Positions 1 through 12,093 of a DNA stretch of 64,000 nucleotides are shown piece after piece (the first letter of the stretch is position 1; each line of letters starts with the position of its first letter). The notes under the pieces were generated by a model. The model worked only from the letters and a program-made list of their open reading frames with translations. It was not told the DNA's origin and ran no database searches. The position numbers and the translations under genes were made by a program. Source of the stretch: Malus domestica (lineage: Eukaryota > Streptophyta > Magnoliopsida > Rosales > Rosaceae). The stretch lies in contig NC_091677.1 in NCBI RefSeq assembly GCF_042453785.1, positions 26,785,501 to 26,849,500 on the forward strand, read 5' to 3'.

Positions 1-3000
1 TCAGCACCTGCCAAGTCAAGGGAGTTCAGTTGAAGTGAAGAACAGAACTAAAAAAGGTGACTGAGATTGCAGTGGAAAAATAGGTGGTTTTTCGACTCAT
101 CCATCATGCTGCACACCCCACAAACATTATCAATTCTCATGTGTCGTCTCTGCAAATTACGTCTAACTGCCAAACCATTGTTACAACATCGCCAAACAAA
201 GATTTTGATTTTGTTAGGGACCTTCAAATTCCGAATCATATTCCACACCTGGTTGTGGTTCTGATTTTTGATGGACGAACCCCGTCATTTCCTCCCCAGG
301 GCTCCGTTTTCCATGAGACTCACAGCCACCCTATGCCCGGATTTTACCAAGTAATCCCCATTCAAGGTATTATACCACACCAATCTATCATGACATCCAA
401 TTCTTCTTAAAGGGATGCTTAAGATCAGAGCCACATCATCCTGGTTAAAGCCTGCCGAAATCATATCAGCATTCCAAGATTTTAAGGCCGGGTCAATTAG
501 ATCACTCACCATAGCTCCTTGTAAGCTCTCCCGCGACCTGACTTTGAACATGGAGGTTTAGGGAACCATAGGTCCTCATTTATATTAATACAAGTGCCAT
601 TTCCCACCTGCCACCTTAAGCCTTGCTGTAGCACCTTACTTGTTTAAAAAATGCCCTTCCAACCCCAAGACGTATTCATCCCCCTACAAGCATCCTTAAA
701 AGTTTTTCCTGGGAAGTATTTATCTCTCAAAACAGTTGCTAGAAGAGACATCGGGTTTTGGGTTAGACACCACCCAATTTTGTCCAGGAAAGCTAAATTG
801 AAGCATTGAATATCTCTGAATCCCAAGCCTCCGTACCACTTTTGTTTCATTAGCCGATCCTAAGAGATCTAATGGACACCATTTCGCTGCTCGTTACCTC
901 TCCACTAGTAGTTTCGAATAGCTTTCTCTATATCGCTGTACACCCCAATGGGTAACTTAAAGCAACTCATGGCGTAGTTCGGCATGGCCATGGCCATCAC
1001 CTTGACAAGGACTTCCTTCCACGCTTGGGATAGGAACTGCTCAGCCCATCCCGCCATGCGAGTCTTAATCTTATCCCGGACCTCCTCAAAGACAACCTTT
1101 TTGGAGTGGCCAAAATCTTCTTCCAACCTTAAGTACTTCCCGAAACCCTCCTTACATTGATTGCCCAAAGTTTTTTCAATTTCCTTCTTGGATAGCTTCG
1201 TAGTCTTCGAGCAAAAAAAGATCAAACTTTTAGACATATCGATTTCTTGGCTTGATCCCCATACATAAACCTTCAGCACATCTACAACCCTTTGCGCCTC
1301 ATCCACCGTAGCATTACCAAACAACTCTGAATCGTCCGTAAAAGAAAGATGCATTATCGGTACCCCGTTTGGCGTCTCCCTAAAACCATGAAGAGCACCT
1401 TGCTGCATACCATTCCTGATCAACATGGAAAACCCTTCGGTGCAAAAAAGAAATAAGTAGGGAGATAATGGGTCTCCTTGCCTTAACCTCCTCTTCGGTA
1501 GGATGTACCCTGTTAACTAGAATACTGAAGGAAGCAGTGAAGATACATTCCTTAATCGACCTACAGAACAACAACACAAAACCCATTTTTTCCATCATAG
1601 TTAGGAGGAACTCTTATTCCACACGATAATAAGCTTTAGCCATATCCAACTTTATAGCCATGCCTGCATGGTCCTTCTTTTTTTGGTGAAGCAGAGAATA
1701 CAGAACCCAATGGTCCTAGTAAAAACAACCACAAAACCCATCAGGACCCAGGGCTATCGTTGGAGGAATTTGAAAGGCTACCTCTTTAATTTAACCAACT
1801 GTAACGGGCACCATCAATGCTAGGTTATCCTCAAGTGTCACTTGGGCCTCCATACAGCTCCCAATCTCTTCAATTGGCTAGGCTTACTAGACTGAAATAA
1901 CTCAGAAAAATAGGAGGTCACAATAGAACTTATCCCGGTTTCACTCTCATGCCATACCCCATTCGAATCCTCTAACCCCCGAATCTGGTACAATCTTCGC
2001 CTTTTCAGCATTTGCGCATGGAATAACTTCGTATTTTTATCACCCTCATTAAGCCATTGGATCCTTGACTTTACTTTCTAATAAGACTCTTCATCCTTAT
2101 GAGCATTCCTAAGCTCTCTCTTTTTTAGTTTTACCTCATCCGTGGCAAACCCATTTGATTTATAAGCCGCTCTAATCTCTTCTTTGCTACTCGATGACTT
2201 TCTTAGAGTTCTTGCCTCTCCCTCTATACCACATCTTCAAGCTTCTCATGAGAGTTTTCATTTTTTTTCACAAAAACGAAAGGCGTGGGAACCTCTAAAC
2301 TTGTCCATCCAATCCTCAGCCACCAGGTCTCAGCAGTTTTCTATCTTACTCCAGTGCACATCATATGTGAATTTTCTTCCCCTCCACGCCCTCACCTTCT
2401 CATTGGAAAGAAATACCAGTGCAGGGTCTGACCCTTCCAACACCACGTGTTTGATTTCAGTATCGGGATAAAGGTCATGCCACCTTATGGTTGCAAACCA
2501 CGATTGAGTCTCTATTGTATTGGCATAACCTCCCTGTTGTTCCGCCACGTGAAGGGGTAGCCTTCATAGCCCAGGTCCATGAGCTCGATCCGAGCCACGA
2601 ACTCTCTGAAGTCCCGCATATTGGACATTATTTTATAGTTGCCGCTTTCTTTGTCTTCATTACACAGTATATCGTTGAAATCCCCAATGACAGACTTTTG
2701 TCCCTGTCTTTTTCAATCCGTTTGCTCAAGCATTGCCATTGGTCCCTTTATTTTTTCTTATCAGTGCAGCCATAGTCTTAATTCAATCACAAAGTCCTCG
2801 GACTTCACCACGATCACATATGAGTCGTTTCTCCAAAACATGCACAACCCGCCATCAATACCTATTGGCTCCACTGCGTACATATGCTCCATTCCCAATC
2901 TCATTTTAAGATATCCATAACGTCTATTTTTGTTCTTTATTTCTAGCAAGATCACTATGTCGGGGGTGTGGAGCCGATTCTGCTCCAGCAAATTGTCAAC

Positions 3001-3048
3001 TGTCAGGTCACCCTTGATACCCTGACAATTCCATGAGATTAACTTCAT
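1..3048 (-). pseudogene. LINE ORF2 remnant: endonuclease, reverse transcriptase, zf-RVT
   Basis: The start MKLISWNCQGIKG (3,048 downwards) is the typical opening of the apurinic-type endonuclease of LINE ORF2. Reverse transcriptase block A appears as KLDMAKAY near 1,620-1,665, and the catalytic YADD-type box reads FTDDSELF near 1,323-1,347. The segment at 644-850 (GGLGFRDIQCFNLAFLDK) is the usual post-RT region. At 48-248 the zinc-binding zf-RVT motif is visible (W-x-C-x-N-G-L, CGVC, E-x-x-x-H-L-F-F-H-C). The protein would nick target DNA and prime reverse transcription. Multiple stops and frameshifts break it, and the C-terminus lies outside the window. Confidence 0.85.
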
Positions 3049-3366
3049 GGGGACTTGGGAGACCCCTTAAGGATGGTCTCCTCCGCCTCTAAACATAACC
3101 CATTTCTTGGCCGATTGCTTTTAGGTCGCAAGCATTGAATTGGGAACGAATACTCCACCTTTGATATGATCACTTTTTCCCTTTGTGCTTATTCATCACT
3201 GCCTCAATAATAGGTGCCAATTCGAAAGGGTCGTCATCCATAGCCTTGTCGCCCTCTGCATCTGCATCTGCATCTCCATTCACCTGCACGTCTGTATCCT
3301 TCATCTTCCAATCATCCCACTATCTATAACTTCTACAGTAAGCGACTCAATGTTTAAATCAAATCC

Positions 3367-4613
3367 TTAGCCCGTTTCTGAAGACACCCCTACCACATTT
3401 GCCCGTTCATCCTGCTTAGGAAGTTGAAGAATGACAAAATGCTCAGCTCTATTAGCAACCATGGCCCTCAGTCTAATTAACCCTGCATCAAATGCAATTT
3501 CTCTAACTCTTATGGCATCATCATCTTCTTTTTGTTGGCGGCGAATTTTGTAAGCGAGCATTGTGCCTTGTTCCCATTTTTGCTTGAATACCTACGAGGC
3601 TTACTCGACGAAGTAACAATATCGATCACTTCATCTTCCACCTTAGCTGTGCACTCGCTCCCACTTTGAGATATGCAACCCTCTTGTTGTGTGTGGCTCC
3701 CCATACCTAAAGTAATCGAAGAGCGACCAGATCGCCTTCCCCTATCCGGTTCATCACTCCGCTCTTCCTTCCAACGCTTCGAGCTCCTCCGCCCACCATT
3801 TGACCTCAGAGATGCCCTGCTCCGTGAACTAGTACCCAAATGGTTACCCTGCAGGTCCGTCACTGCATCCAAACCACGGAACGCAAATGCCTCTTCTAAC
3901 TCCCCAGAGCTTTCACCATCTCCCCTTCCATCAACCTGGATGTCTTTACAAACTCTTGTTACATGTCATAACAACCCACACATTAGGCAGTATTTCGGTA
4001 AAGATTTGTACTTAAAGTCAACCCAGAGCTTGCCATCATCAAGAAAGTTCACAAATGTCCCTCGCTTAAGGGGTTCGCAAACATTGAATCTAATTTTCAC
4101 TCAGAGGAATCTGCCAATGTAGTCACGGCTTCCCGACTTGTCCACTTTTTGAACTATGCCCATCAAACCTCCAATGGATTCCGCAACTGCCTAAGTCATA
4201 CTGAGCATCAGAACGTTATGAAACTGGACCCAGAAAACATCTAAGGAAAGTGGTGTCTATCTGTTCAATCCGTTCTCCGTTCGATCCGCTACTAGCACAA
4301 GATCATTTTTGAAAGTCCAAGGCTAGTCTGCATCCACCATCCTTTGCAGATCACATTGTCTTGCAAAACGTGCCAATAACCTACGTTCCCCAATGTCCCT
4401 GATAGAGACCCCCTCTCGTCCCTGCCAGAGCGACATAAAACAATCGATAAACACTTCACCGTTCACATCCTTGGAAGTGAGCACTTCTGCAATCATGGTA
4501 TACTAGAACCCTGATAAAACTCATTCGACATCCTTCATTTTGATACTAATGCCCTTGCGTTCTTTCTCAGACAGTCTCAGTTTGGATCCAAATCGTGAGC
4601 CCAGATCCTCCAT
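3367..4613 (-). pseudogene. LINE ORF1 remnant (DUF4283-like, zinc knuckle)
   Basis: Starting at the ATG at 4,611-4,613, the minus strand reads MEDLGSRFGSKLRLSEKE and continues through a DUF4283-type region with several in-frame stops. A degraded zinc knuckle (C-x2-C, then H and C, with a stop inside) lies near 3,950-3,990, and a basic Ser/Arg-rich tail ends at the stop at 3,367-3,369. Plant LINE ORF1 proteins bind the element RNA to form the ribonucleoprotein used for retrotransposition. The order and the distance of about 320 bases to the ORF2 start fit a plant L1 element. It is a pseudogene because of repeated stops and frame changes. Confidence 0.75.
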
Positions 4614-4660
4614 ATCTCTCAATTTGCTACCACCATGGCAGAACAGGGAACCTACTTCAA

Positions 4661-5590
4661 TCAAGGGCCCCTTGTTTACTCCCTAAAGTCTGCCCACCAC
4701 AGAAGCATTAGATCTACTATCAGATCCCAACCTACACAGTGAGAACCCCACAGCAACCCCCTAGTCCTAGCCGATCCAAAACATCACAGCACCTGGCAGA
4801 TTAGCACCAAAACCTTCCCTTGTAGCCGATCCGTCCTCAACCGCGAGCACTGGATATCGGGCACCAAGTAATCCCCATTTTCAAGGTACATGGTGGTGAA
4901 CCAGAACCGACAAATCTCAGACGGCTAGAAATGGAGCCAGACCACGCTTGACCGACAGAGCACCACTACCCCCTCATTTCGAGGAACTATTCAGGAATTA
5001 TCCCTTACAAGCGTTATTGAGAAAAGTATTTATCGAGCTCAAACTTTTCAATCAAAGGGTAAATGTTGTTCACAAATGCAATTCAAAGAGGCAGTAAAAA
5101 CATCAACATCAGCTTAGCAAGTTGTCAATATGAGCGTTAACGGTAGGTTTTCGATGGCTGGAAACCCGTAGAAACATCGAAACATTAACATCATCTTAGT
5201 GAGTTGTTAGTCTGACCAAATTTTTTTATCATTTTCGTGAGGGCTGGCCCTAGAGGAAGGCAACCAGACGGCCTCACAAAGCCCTACATCGAGCCTTTGA
5301 GGCACCAAAATTTGTTTAAAATCATGTGTACATAATAGATCCATTTGTTATCTTAAACCACGATCCTGCATTAAGCCTGACATTGTTGCATTGCTGCACC
5401 CATCGGCTTTCACTCCCATCATTTCTCGCACAGTTTCATTGGACAATATAGTTTGCACTTATCCACACAAAAAAAAAGAAAAAAAAAGAAAAGAAAAGAG
5501 GACAAATAAAAAAGAACAAAGAAAAAGAATTATTTTGAGTTTTTGAGTGTCAAGGGACAAAGAAATGATAGTGATATTAGAGATATTCAT
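4661..5590. other. Unassigned DNA between LINE and copia remnant
   Basis: No reading frame or repeat here is recognisable. A purine-only tract (A and G runs) lies at about 5,469-5,502. The stretch may contain the LINE 5' leader on its left side and a truncated copia part on its right side, but I see no motif that proves either. Confidence 0.4.
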
Positions 5591-5664
5591 GAACTTTCCA
5601 TGGTAGACCATGGTAGAAGAGTTACTCGTCATGTGGTGGGTGGCCCCACTATCAACATAACAAT
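5590..5664 (-). pseudogene. copia protease core fragment
   Basis: The minus strand reads DCYVDSGATHHMTSN, the active-site region of the aspartic protease of Ty1/copia elements (DSGA followed by HHMT). Only about 25 codons remain before the frame decays. The fragment abuts a TIR element on its upstream side. Confidence 0.75.
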
Positions 5665-6272
5665 CAAGGTTTTAAAAAATGTTAGGCGCTAGTCGGGCGG
5701 CGGTCAGAGACCTAGCGCCTAGGCGGTTGGGTATGGCCTAGGTGGATTTATGTAAATTTATTGTATATCTTGTAAATAAGTTTCTATTTACACTTAAACA
5801 AAAAAGTTATACTTTTATGGATAATAAAAGAATGATAAAATGCAAAAATAGAAATAGAAGAAAACACAAAGTACATCTATCCAACAAGTTCAATATTTAA
5901 AAAACAGTAGGCATATAATCATAATGATGTGTATTCTTGGAATAGACTTTTCTTGTTCATGATCCTTGCATTGGTTTGACATAGACTAAATTATTTAACC
6001 TTGTTGCATCTAGTTTATTTCTTATCTTTGTATGTATCCCCTTAAAACTGCTCCAATTCATTTCACAATTGGATGAACTTGTAGTCAATCTATCCTTTAT
6101 AAATTAGGTACACCATTTTCATAAGTGTACTATGAAACTAAAAAAGAAAAAAAAAACACACACACACACAATTGATATAAAAAAAGGACTGCCTAGCTTC
6201 ATACCCATTTTTCAAAACAATTTGCACTAAATCGCAGCAGGCCTTAACCGCCTAGGTCGATTTTTAGAAAAC
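5665..6272. mobile_element. Non-autonomous TIR element (family not identified)
   Basis: The left end starts AAGGTTTTAAAAAATGTTAG and is followed by repeated GCGCCTAGGCGG-type motifs. The right end, read on the opposite strand, gives GTTTTCTAAAAAT followed by CCTAGGCGGTTAAGG, so the two ends are imperfect inverted repeats. There is no coding capacity inside; a short (CA) run lies near 6,157-6,170. It interrupts a copia gag-protease region, which supports an insertion. Flanking AACAAT and ACCAAT could be a decayed target duplication. The superfamily is uncertain (hAT or MULE are possible). Confidence 0.5.
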
Positions 6273-6289
6273 TGATACCAATTATTATG

Positions 6290-6697
6290 TATTGGTTGCA
6301 TAAAGTAAAAAAAAAATGTGGCAATGTCTCTGGCTAGGGTAACGTTGGTGATAGGTAGCCTAGATATGTTGATTGGTGTTGCAAGTGGGACACTTGCTAG
6401 GCCCAAAATTCCAAGGGCAGTAGAATTAAGTCGAGGCCAATTTGGAGAGAAATAGGGACAATTGGGTTACTGTGGCGCCTACGACGTAGGCTGGTGTAGA
6501 GGTTGGGGTCTACCCAATCAAAACCCTATGGATTGGCATGTTGCTGTAGTGGTTGCTAATAGTGACCATGACCCATTTTAGAACCACCACCTCGACCAAT
6601 TGGTGAGTGCAGTGATTGTAACCATGGATGCCAGTGAAATGATCCCGGTGGTCTTCAGGCTGCGCTCCTAAAAGAATTGAGCCACCAAGAGGACATG
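6290..6697 (-). pseudogene. copia gag, downstream piece
   Basis: On the minus strand this stretch is Gly/Ser/His-rich and low in complexity, as expected of the C-terminal part of a copia gag before the protease. It continues the gag piece at 12,366-12,989 once the intervening gypsy element is removed; the junction is exactly at that element's target duplication. It has several stops. The assignment rests mainly on position and composition. Confidence 0.5.
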
Positions 6698-6702
6698 ATG
6701 TT

Positions 6703-6971
6703 TGTTAAGCCCATTTACTTGAGTCCACTACTTCTCCTCTTGCAACTGGCCCGTACTGGCCTTCTTTCCTTAGGTCCAAGTAGCTAGGGTTTTTCCCTTT
6801 TATAATGGGTATAAATATGTAATAATGAGAATAGAAAAGGACCATAAATGATGAATTAAAGCTACCTCTTTTTCCTCAACTCTTATTTCCTTTTCCTCTT
6901 TTAAATTCATGCATTATTTTTTTCTGTTAAAATTACCATTTTCAGCCAACCTAAATCGATTGGGCATACCA
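6703..6971 (+). repeat. 5' LTR of the gypsy element
   Basis: Starts TGTTAAGCCC and ends GGGCATACCA. It contains a TATA-like motif (GTATAAATATG) near 6,810 and a T/C-rich stretch. Target duplication ATGTT lies immediately to the left. Confidence 0.93.
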
Positions 6972-6973
6972 AT

Positions 6974-6985
6974 TGGTATCAGAGC
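6974..6985 (+). other. Primer-binding site of the gypsy element
   Basis: TGGTATCAGAGC matches the usual tRNA-iMet primer-binding site of plant retrotransposons and lies 2 bases inside the 5' LTR. Confidence 0.9.
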
Positions 6986-7689
6986 CTGTCGATCAATGGG
7001 CAAAAACACGCACTCCACCATCTCTGATCCAAACACCATCGCTGCTGCGGCTGATGTTCGTCAAAAACACCTGTGAACGCAAGTCAACAATTTGGGTGTC
7101 TTAATCTCTACCCTGGAAACATAATACACCTACCTCCAGAAATCTCTCGAAACCTTGACCACCTCCAACATAGCTTTTCAAAACAATATGACCTCACATT
7201 TTGTAGCTTTTCAATCCCTAATGCTTGACGAACTCTGACTCATCAAATCGGGCCCTCCACCCACACCGCCACCCAACACACACCCAACCCCTCTTCATCA
7301 CCTCTTCAACCTCAACACCAGACCACTTCATCCTTCGGTCCCCGTCCCTCTAACCCTATCCCATCCCCTTCATTTCGCTCACTTTTTGTGCCATCCAATG
7401 CTCAATCCTCAAAGCCTTTCCCACCCACTCTCTCCGGGCTTAGCCTTACTTCCCACTTATACCACCACCACTTGACCCACCTTTATTCCCACCATTACAA
7501 CCAGCCGCCCTAACCCTATCCCTTATCAATATGGCTCTTCCTCACTTTTCACACCATACACTCCCTCTTCCTTTTCGGCACACTCACAATCATTCCACTT
7601 AATTCCCTCAATGGCACCCGACTCCTCACCACCCACCCCTCCCTTATTAACCAACCCATCTCCCCATAACCCCCATCCTCATTTTAAGG

Positions 7690-8260
7690 CTATTAAAATG
7701 GAACTGCCACGATTTAATAGCGAGGATCCCTAAGGCTGGTTAGCCATGGCAAAACGTTACCTTGATTACTATAAGGTACCCCTCCATCAGTGGGTATTCG
7801 TGGCTACTTGTAATTTTAGAGTCAATGCCTCAATTTGGATAAGAATATTTGAGTAGCGGTATGATCGAGACAATTGGAGTCTTTTTATTGAAATGATGCT
7901 CCAATGATTCGAGGATGGTGATTGTGCAAATATTGTATCCCAGCTTACCTACATTCAGCAAATGAGCACTGTGGATGATTATATGGCAGATTTCACACGG
8001 CTTTCTTGCTGGGTAACTAATTGCACTAAAAACTAATTGAAACTTGTGTTCTTGGGCGGTCTAAAAAAGAACATTCGCCACGACGTTCTTGCTCTCGAAC
8101 CAGAATCTTTACGCCAAGCTCAGAAACTGGCCCAATTTTTTGAAACTACGCTTTACGCCAAATGTTCTATCCGCCCCAATTTTCCCTACCCTAACCCACC
8201 CACTAGCATCATTTCCCATTCCTCCATCCATAACCTATCACAAACAATCACCACAAGGTA
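7690..8260 (+). pseudogene. gypsy gag remnant
   Basis: The plus strand reads MELPRFNSEDP, then WVFVATCNFRVNASIW and LTYIQQMSTVDDYMADF, and at 8,037-8,261 LVFLGGLKKNIRHDVL, which together match the retrotransposon gag domain (Retrotrans_gag). Gag forms the particle in which reverse transcription takes place. Several in-frame stops break the frame, and no zinc knuckle is readable after it, only a Cys-containing stretch near 8,340-8,400. Confidence 0.8.
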
Positions 8261-8433
8261 ATCCCCATTGCCTAACAGCCCCTTTAAGAGCCTAACACCA
8301 ACTGAGGTGTAGGACAAAGGAAGAAAAAATGAATGTTTTGGCTGTACCGAGCCCTATACCCTTACCCACAAATGCAAAACACCAATGCTTGTATTGCTTG
8401 ACATTCTGTTTGATGATGATTCCCTGAAATTCC

Positions 8434-10306
8434 ATGATTCTCGAGATGAAACCACTTTACGACGAAGAGCCCTCTAAACACATGATTGATCTTTTCTCAG
8501 TCCCTGGTATCAATATAGGTAGACCAATGCGCTTGAAAGGCTCCATTTCCTCCAAGCCCATCATTATCCTGATCGATTCTAAAGTGTTATGCAACTTCCT
8601 GAATCCCCACATTGCTGAACAATTAGGTTTACCTATAGAACTGATCGAGCCCTTGAAATTCACCACCGCATCACATGACCGTTATTCCTCCAAACATGTC
8701 ATGGGTATGACTTTAAAAATACAAGATTAAACATTGTACGACTTATTTCTCTTACTGAATGTGCCGGGTTATGATCTCATTTTGGGTGCAGAATGGTTAG
8801 AATCCTTGGGATTTATTGGTTGGCATTTCAAACAAAAAACAATGGTATTCTCGGTTGGAGGAAAAACTTACACCCTCCAAGGCTTGACACCTCTTGTTCC
8901 CTACAAGCCACAAGGTGAACCACTTAATGAGCAATCCATACTCTCTCTTAGCCTCTATAACTTCACCAGATGACACCTTTAACCCACCCATGGACACTCA
9001 TCCTGCCATTATATCCCTCATCCATCATTACAAGCACATCTTTACCACTCTATCATGCTTTCCACCCGAAACACCAATAGACCATAAAATACCTTTACTG
9101 CCAAATACCAATCACATCAATGTTCACCCATATTGGTATCCCCATTGTCAAAAGGATGAGATTGAAAAACAAGTGGGAATTTTTGAATTCGGGTGTCATC
9201 TGCCCAAGTTCAAGTCCATTTTCTTCCCCAGTTCTTCTTGTCAAGAAGAATGACGAAACATGATGTTTATGTATTGATTATTGCGCCTTGAATGCAGCAA
9301 CTATCAAAGACCGTTTTCCTATACCAGTAATGGACGAACTTCTAGATGAATTGAATTGAGCAACCATTTTTTCAAAACTAGACCTCAGATCCGGTTACCA
9401 CCAAATATGCATGAGCACCGAAGACATTGTTTTTAGCACCCATGACGGCCACTACGAATTCACGGTAATGCCTTTTGGCTTATCAAATGCACATGCAACA
9501 TTTCAATCTTTAATGAATTCTATTTTCCGTCATTACCTACTAAAATTTGTCTTGGTTTTTTTTATTTTTTATGACATACTTGTCTATAGTCCTTCAATAG
9601 CATCTCACTTCTCCCATTTGGAGACAATTTTCCAGATTTTGTCTAATCATAGCTTGATGGTCAAACTAAGTAAGTGCTTATTTGGCAAAGAACAAATTGG
9701 TTATTTGGGCCATACAATCTCTGGCAGTGGAGTTGTTGTCAATCCATCTAGATAAAGGCCATCATAGACTGGCCACAAACAACATTGCTCAAAGGCCTTC
9801 AAGGTTTCCTTGGATTAACGGGTTCTTACCGAAAATTCGTCAAACACTACGGACTAATTTCCAAGACCTTAACAAACATGTTAAAACAGGGTTGTTTCTC
9901 ATGGTCCCCTGATTCCCTTAAGGCTTTCACATCATTAAAGCGTGTTTTATCAACAACACCGGTGCTAGCACTACCATATTTTTCAAAGCAATTTTTCATC
10001 AAAACGGATGCATCAAGCAGTGGTATTGGGGTTGTTTTAAGCCAAGATGGTCATCCAATTGCATATCTTCGAAAATTACTTTCAAGGCATACCCTTGGCA
10101 TGTCCACTTACAACAAGGAGATGCCAGCAATCGTGTTCGCAGTGCAACATTGGCGTCCTTATCTATTGGGCCAGCACTTCCGCATCATCACTAACCATCA
10201 ACCAATTAAACATTTTCTGGAACAGCAGATTACTAGCTCGTTTGGATGTGCTTTTAAAATGACTGAAAGCGCTTTTGGTGAAAATGCTTTTAGAACCAAC
10301 TTTTAG
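8434..10306 (+). pseudogene. gypsy protease, reverse transcriptase and RNase H remnant
   Basis: Protease: IILIDSKVLCNFLNPHIAEQ near 8,563-8,625, where the usual DSG/DTG triad reads DSK. Reverse transcriptase: [14 protein letters not shown] at 9,306, SKLDLRSGYHQI at 9,376, MPFGLSNAHATFQ at 9,470, and the catalytic box FFIFYDILVYS near 9,560, in which one of the two catalytic Asp is replaced by Tyr. RNase H: FIKTDASSSGIGVVLSQ at 10,000 and ITNHQPIKHFLEQQ at 10,190. These enzymes copy element RNA into DNA. Stops, frameshifts and lost catalytic residues show the gene is dead. A MITE at 10,236-10,464 interrupts RNase H; its continuation (QKWLVKLLGYNY) resumes at about 10,480. Confidence 0.88.
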
Positions 10307-10464
10307 TAATGATGCAAGTAAATAATGGAAAAGCACTTAAAGTGCTTCCTGGAAGAAGCATATAACTGGTGCTTCTTGCAAAAAACACTTTAAGAGCTTT
10401 TGGAACCAAAAAACATTTTCTCCAAAAACACTTTTAGTTATTATAAAAGTACATCCAAACGAGC
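10236..10464. mobile_element. MITE inserted in gypsy RNase H (hAT-like)
   Basis: The ends are inverted repeats: GCTCGTTTGGATGTGCTTTT on the left and, read on the other strand, GCTCGTTTGGATGTACTTTT on the right. The inside is non-coding with AGTGCTT-type motifs in both orientations. It sits exactly where the RNase H reading is broken. Flanks GATTACTA and CCTTACAA could be a decayed 8-bp target duplication, which would suggest hAT. Related copies lie at about 30,180-30,297 and 50,207-51,284. Confidence 0.8.
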
Positions 10465-10719
10465 CTTACAATTCCACAATAACAAAAATGGCTGGTGAAA
10501 TTGTTGGGGTACAACTACTTGGTCGAGTATTGGCTCAGTTCCAAAACAATGTTCCAGATGCTCTCTCCTGCCAACAAGAACTCATGTTCTTAATGGGCCT
10601 CTCCACCCCTAATTTGATTGCATTCCTCAGTTGCAATAGTCATATGCACAAGATTCGAAAGTGCAAAAGGTTTGGAACCTTTTAGTTTCAACCCCCAACA
10701 CTTCAATCAAAGGGTTCTC

Positions 10720-12063
10720 AATTATAAATGACATGTTGCATTACAAGCAACAGATCTTTGTCCCACTCACATCATAATGGCGACCTAAGCTCTTGGACTA
10801 ATTCCATGCATCTCTCCAGGGTGATCACTAGGGCTTTATTCGCACATACAAAAGACTCTCAAGAAACTTTTTATGGCCAGGAATAAGGAAGGAAACAAAA
10901 AAATTTGTGGTTGAATGAACAGAATGTTAGCGCCAAAATATTAAGAATATACTCCCTCCTGGGTTGCTGCAGCCTTTGCCCATCCCCGCTGGCCTATGGC
11001 AGGACATCACTCTTGATTTTATCGAAGGGCTCCCTATTTCCAATGAGTACACTGTGATCCTAGTTGTCGTCAATCGCCTATGGAAGTATGGCTACTTTAT
11101 ACCACTAAAGCACCCATACATAGCTGCCTCTGTAGCTAACACTTTTATTAATGAGGTTTTCCGACTCCATGGCATGCCCAAGTCGATCATTTCAGATCGT
11201 AACCCAATTTTCATTAGCAACTTTTGGCAAGAGTTCTTTAAATACCAAGGCAGCAAGCTTTGCCTAAGTTTAGCTTACCACCCTCAAACGGAAGTCTTCA
11301 ACCGCACATTGGAACATTATCTTCGATGTTTCTCAACAGATAAACCCACCAAATGGTCTTATATTTTTCCATAGGCTGAATGGTGGTATAATACAAGCTT
11401 CTAATCTGCCATTAAAATGTCTCTATATCAGGCTGTTTACTGCATTGAACCACCAACCATTCGCATCTATATGCTCGGTTCCACAACGGTACACTTGGTT
11501 GATGTTGCACTACAAGATAAGGATAAATTAATCAGTCTCCTGAGAACAAGTTTGCAGCTTGCATAGAACATAATGAAACAAGTCTATGCTAACAAAAGAA
11601 CTAAGCGGGAATTCAACGTGGGTGACTGGGTTTACCTATCTATGATAACAAAAGAACTAAGCGGGAATTCAATGTGGGTGACTGGATTTAGCTAAAGCTT
11701 CAACCATATCGCCAACAATCAATGGCTACTCGAACAACAAACAAGTTGGCGCCTAAGTTCTATGAACATTTTCAGATAACTAAGCGCATCGGTTCCGTAA
11801 CATATCAGCTTCGTCTACTTGCAGACTCCAAAATCCACCCCGTCTTTCATAACATATCTCTCCTCAAAGAAAAGATTAGTAGGGCTTCTCCTCCACTGTT
11901 AGATTGGCCTCCTATGGACTCCATTGGGGTTCTACACTGGTGTTAGACAAGGGCATGTTGAAGAAAAAAAAATGGCTGATCCAATGGGCTGGCCTACCCA
12001 TCGAAGACGCCACCTAGAAGGAAGCTGACGACATCTTGGCATGTTACCCTGACCTCACATTCT
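10720..12063 (+). pseudogene. gypsy integrase remnant with chromodomain-like tail
   Basis: A decayed zinc-binding region lies at 10,720-10,950. The integrase core follows: WQDITLDFIEGLPIS (first Asp), HGMPKSIISDRNPIF (second Asp) and LSLAYHPQTEVFNRTLE, where the usual DGQSE region reads EVFNR. The C-terminal part NVGDWVYL occurs twice because of a tandem duplication of about 56 bp (11,592-11,702). KIHPVFHNISLLKEK is followed by a chromodomain-like KKKWLIQWAGLPIEDAT at 11,960-12,020. The integrase would insert the DNA copy; chromodomains bias insertion towards chromatin marks. Stops occur throughout. Confidence 0.85.
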
Positions 12064-12093
12064 GAGGTCAAACATGTTCTCAAGAGTGGGAGT

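Larger units (their letters stand above)
1..4660 (-). mobile_element. L1-type LINE retrotransposon, decayed, cut by window start
   Basis: The minus strand reads as a plant L1-type non-LTR element in the order ORF1 (RNA-binding, DUF4283-like plus zinc knuckle), endonuclease, reverse transcriptase, zinc-binding zf-RVT region. The element runs off the left edge, so the RNase H part and the poly-A end that such elements usually carry are outside the window. All reading frames carry stops and frameshifts, so it is inactive. The 5' boundary near 4,660 is approximate; I could not find target-site duplications because one end is missing. Confidence 0.85.

Noticed and set aside
5469..5502. Purine tract as a retrotransposon polypurine tract
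   Set aside because: No LTR start (TG) or partner follows it at the right distance on either strand.
6974..6985. tRNA gene sequence
   Set aside because: Only the 12-base primer-binding site of a retrotransposon; no tRNA cloverleaf surrounds it. The same holds for 62,523-62,534 and 13,037-13,048.
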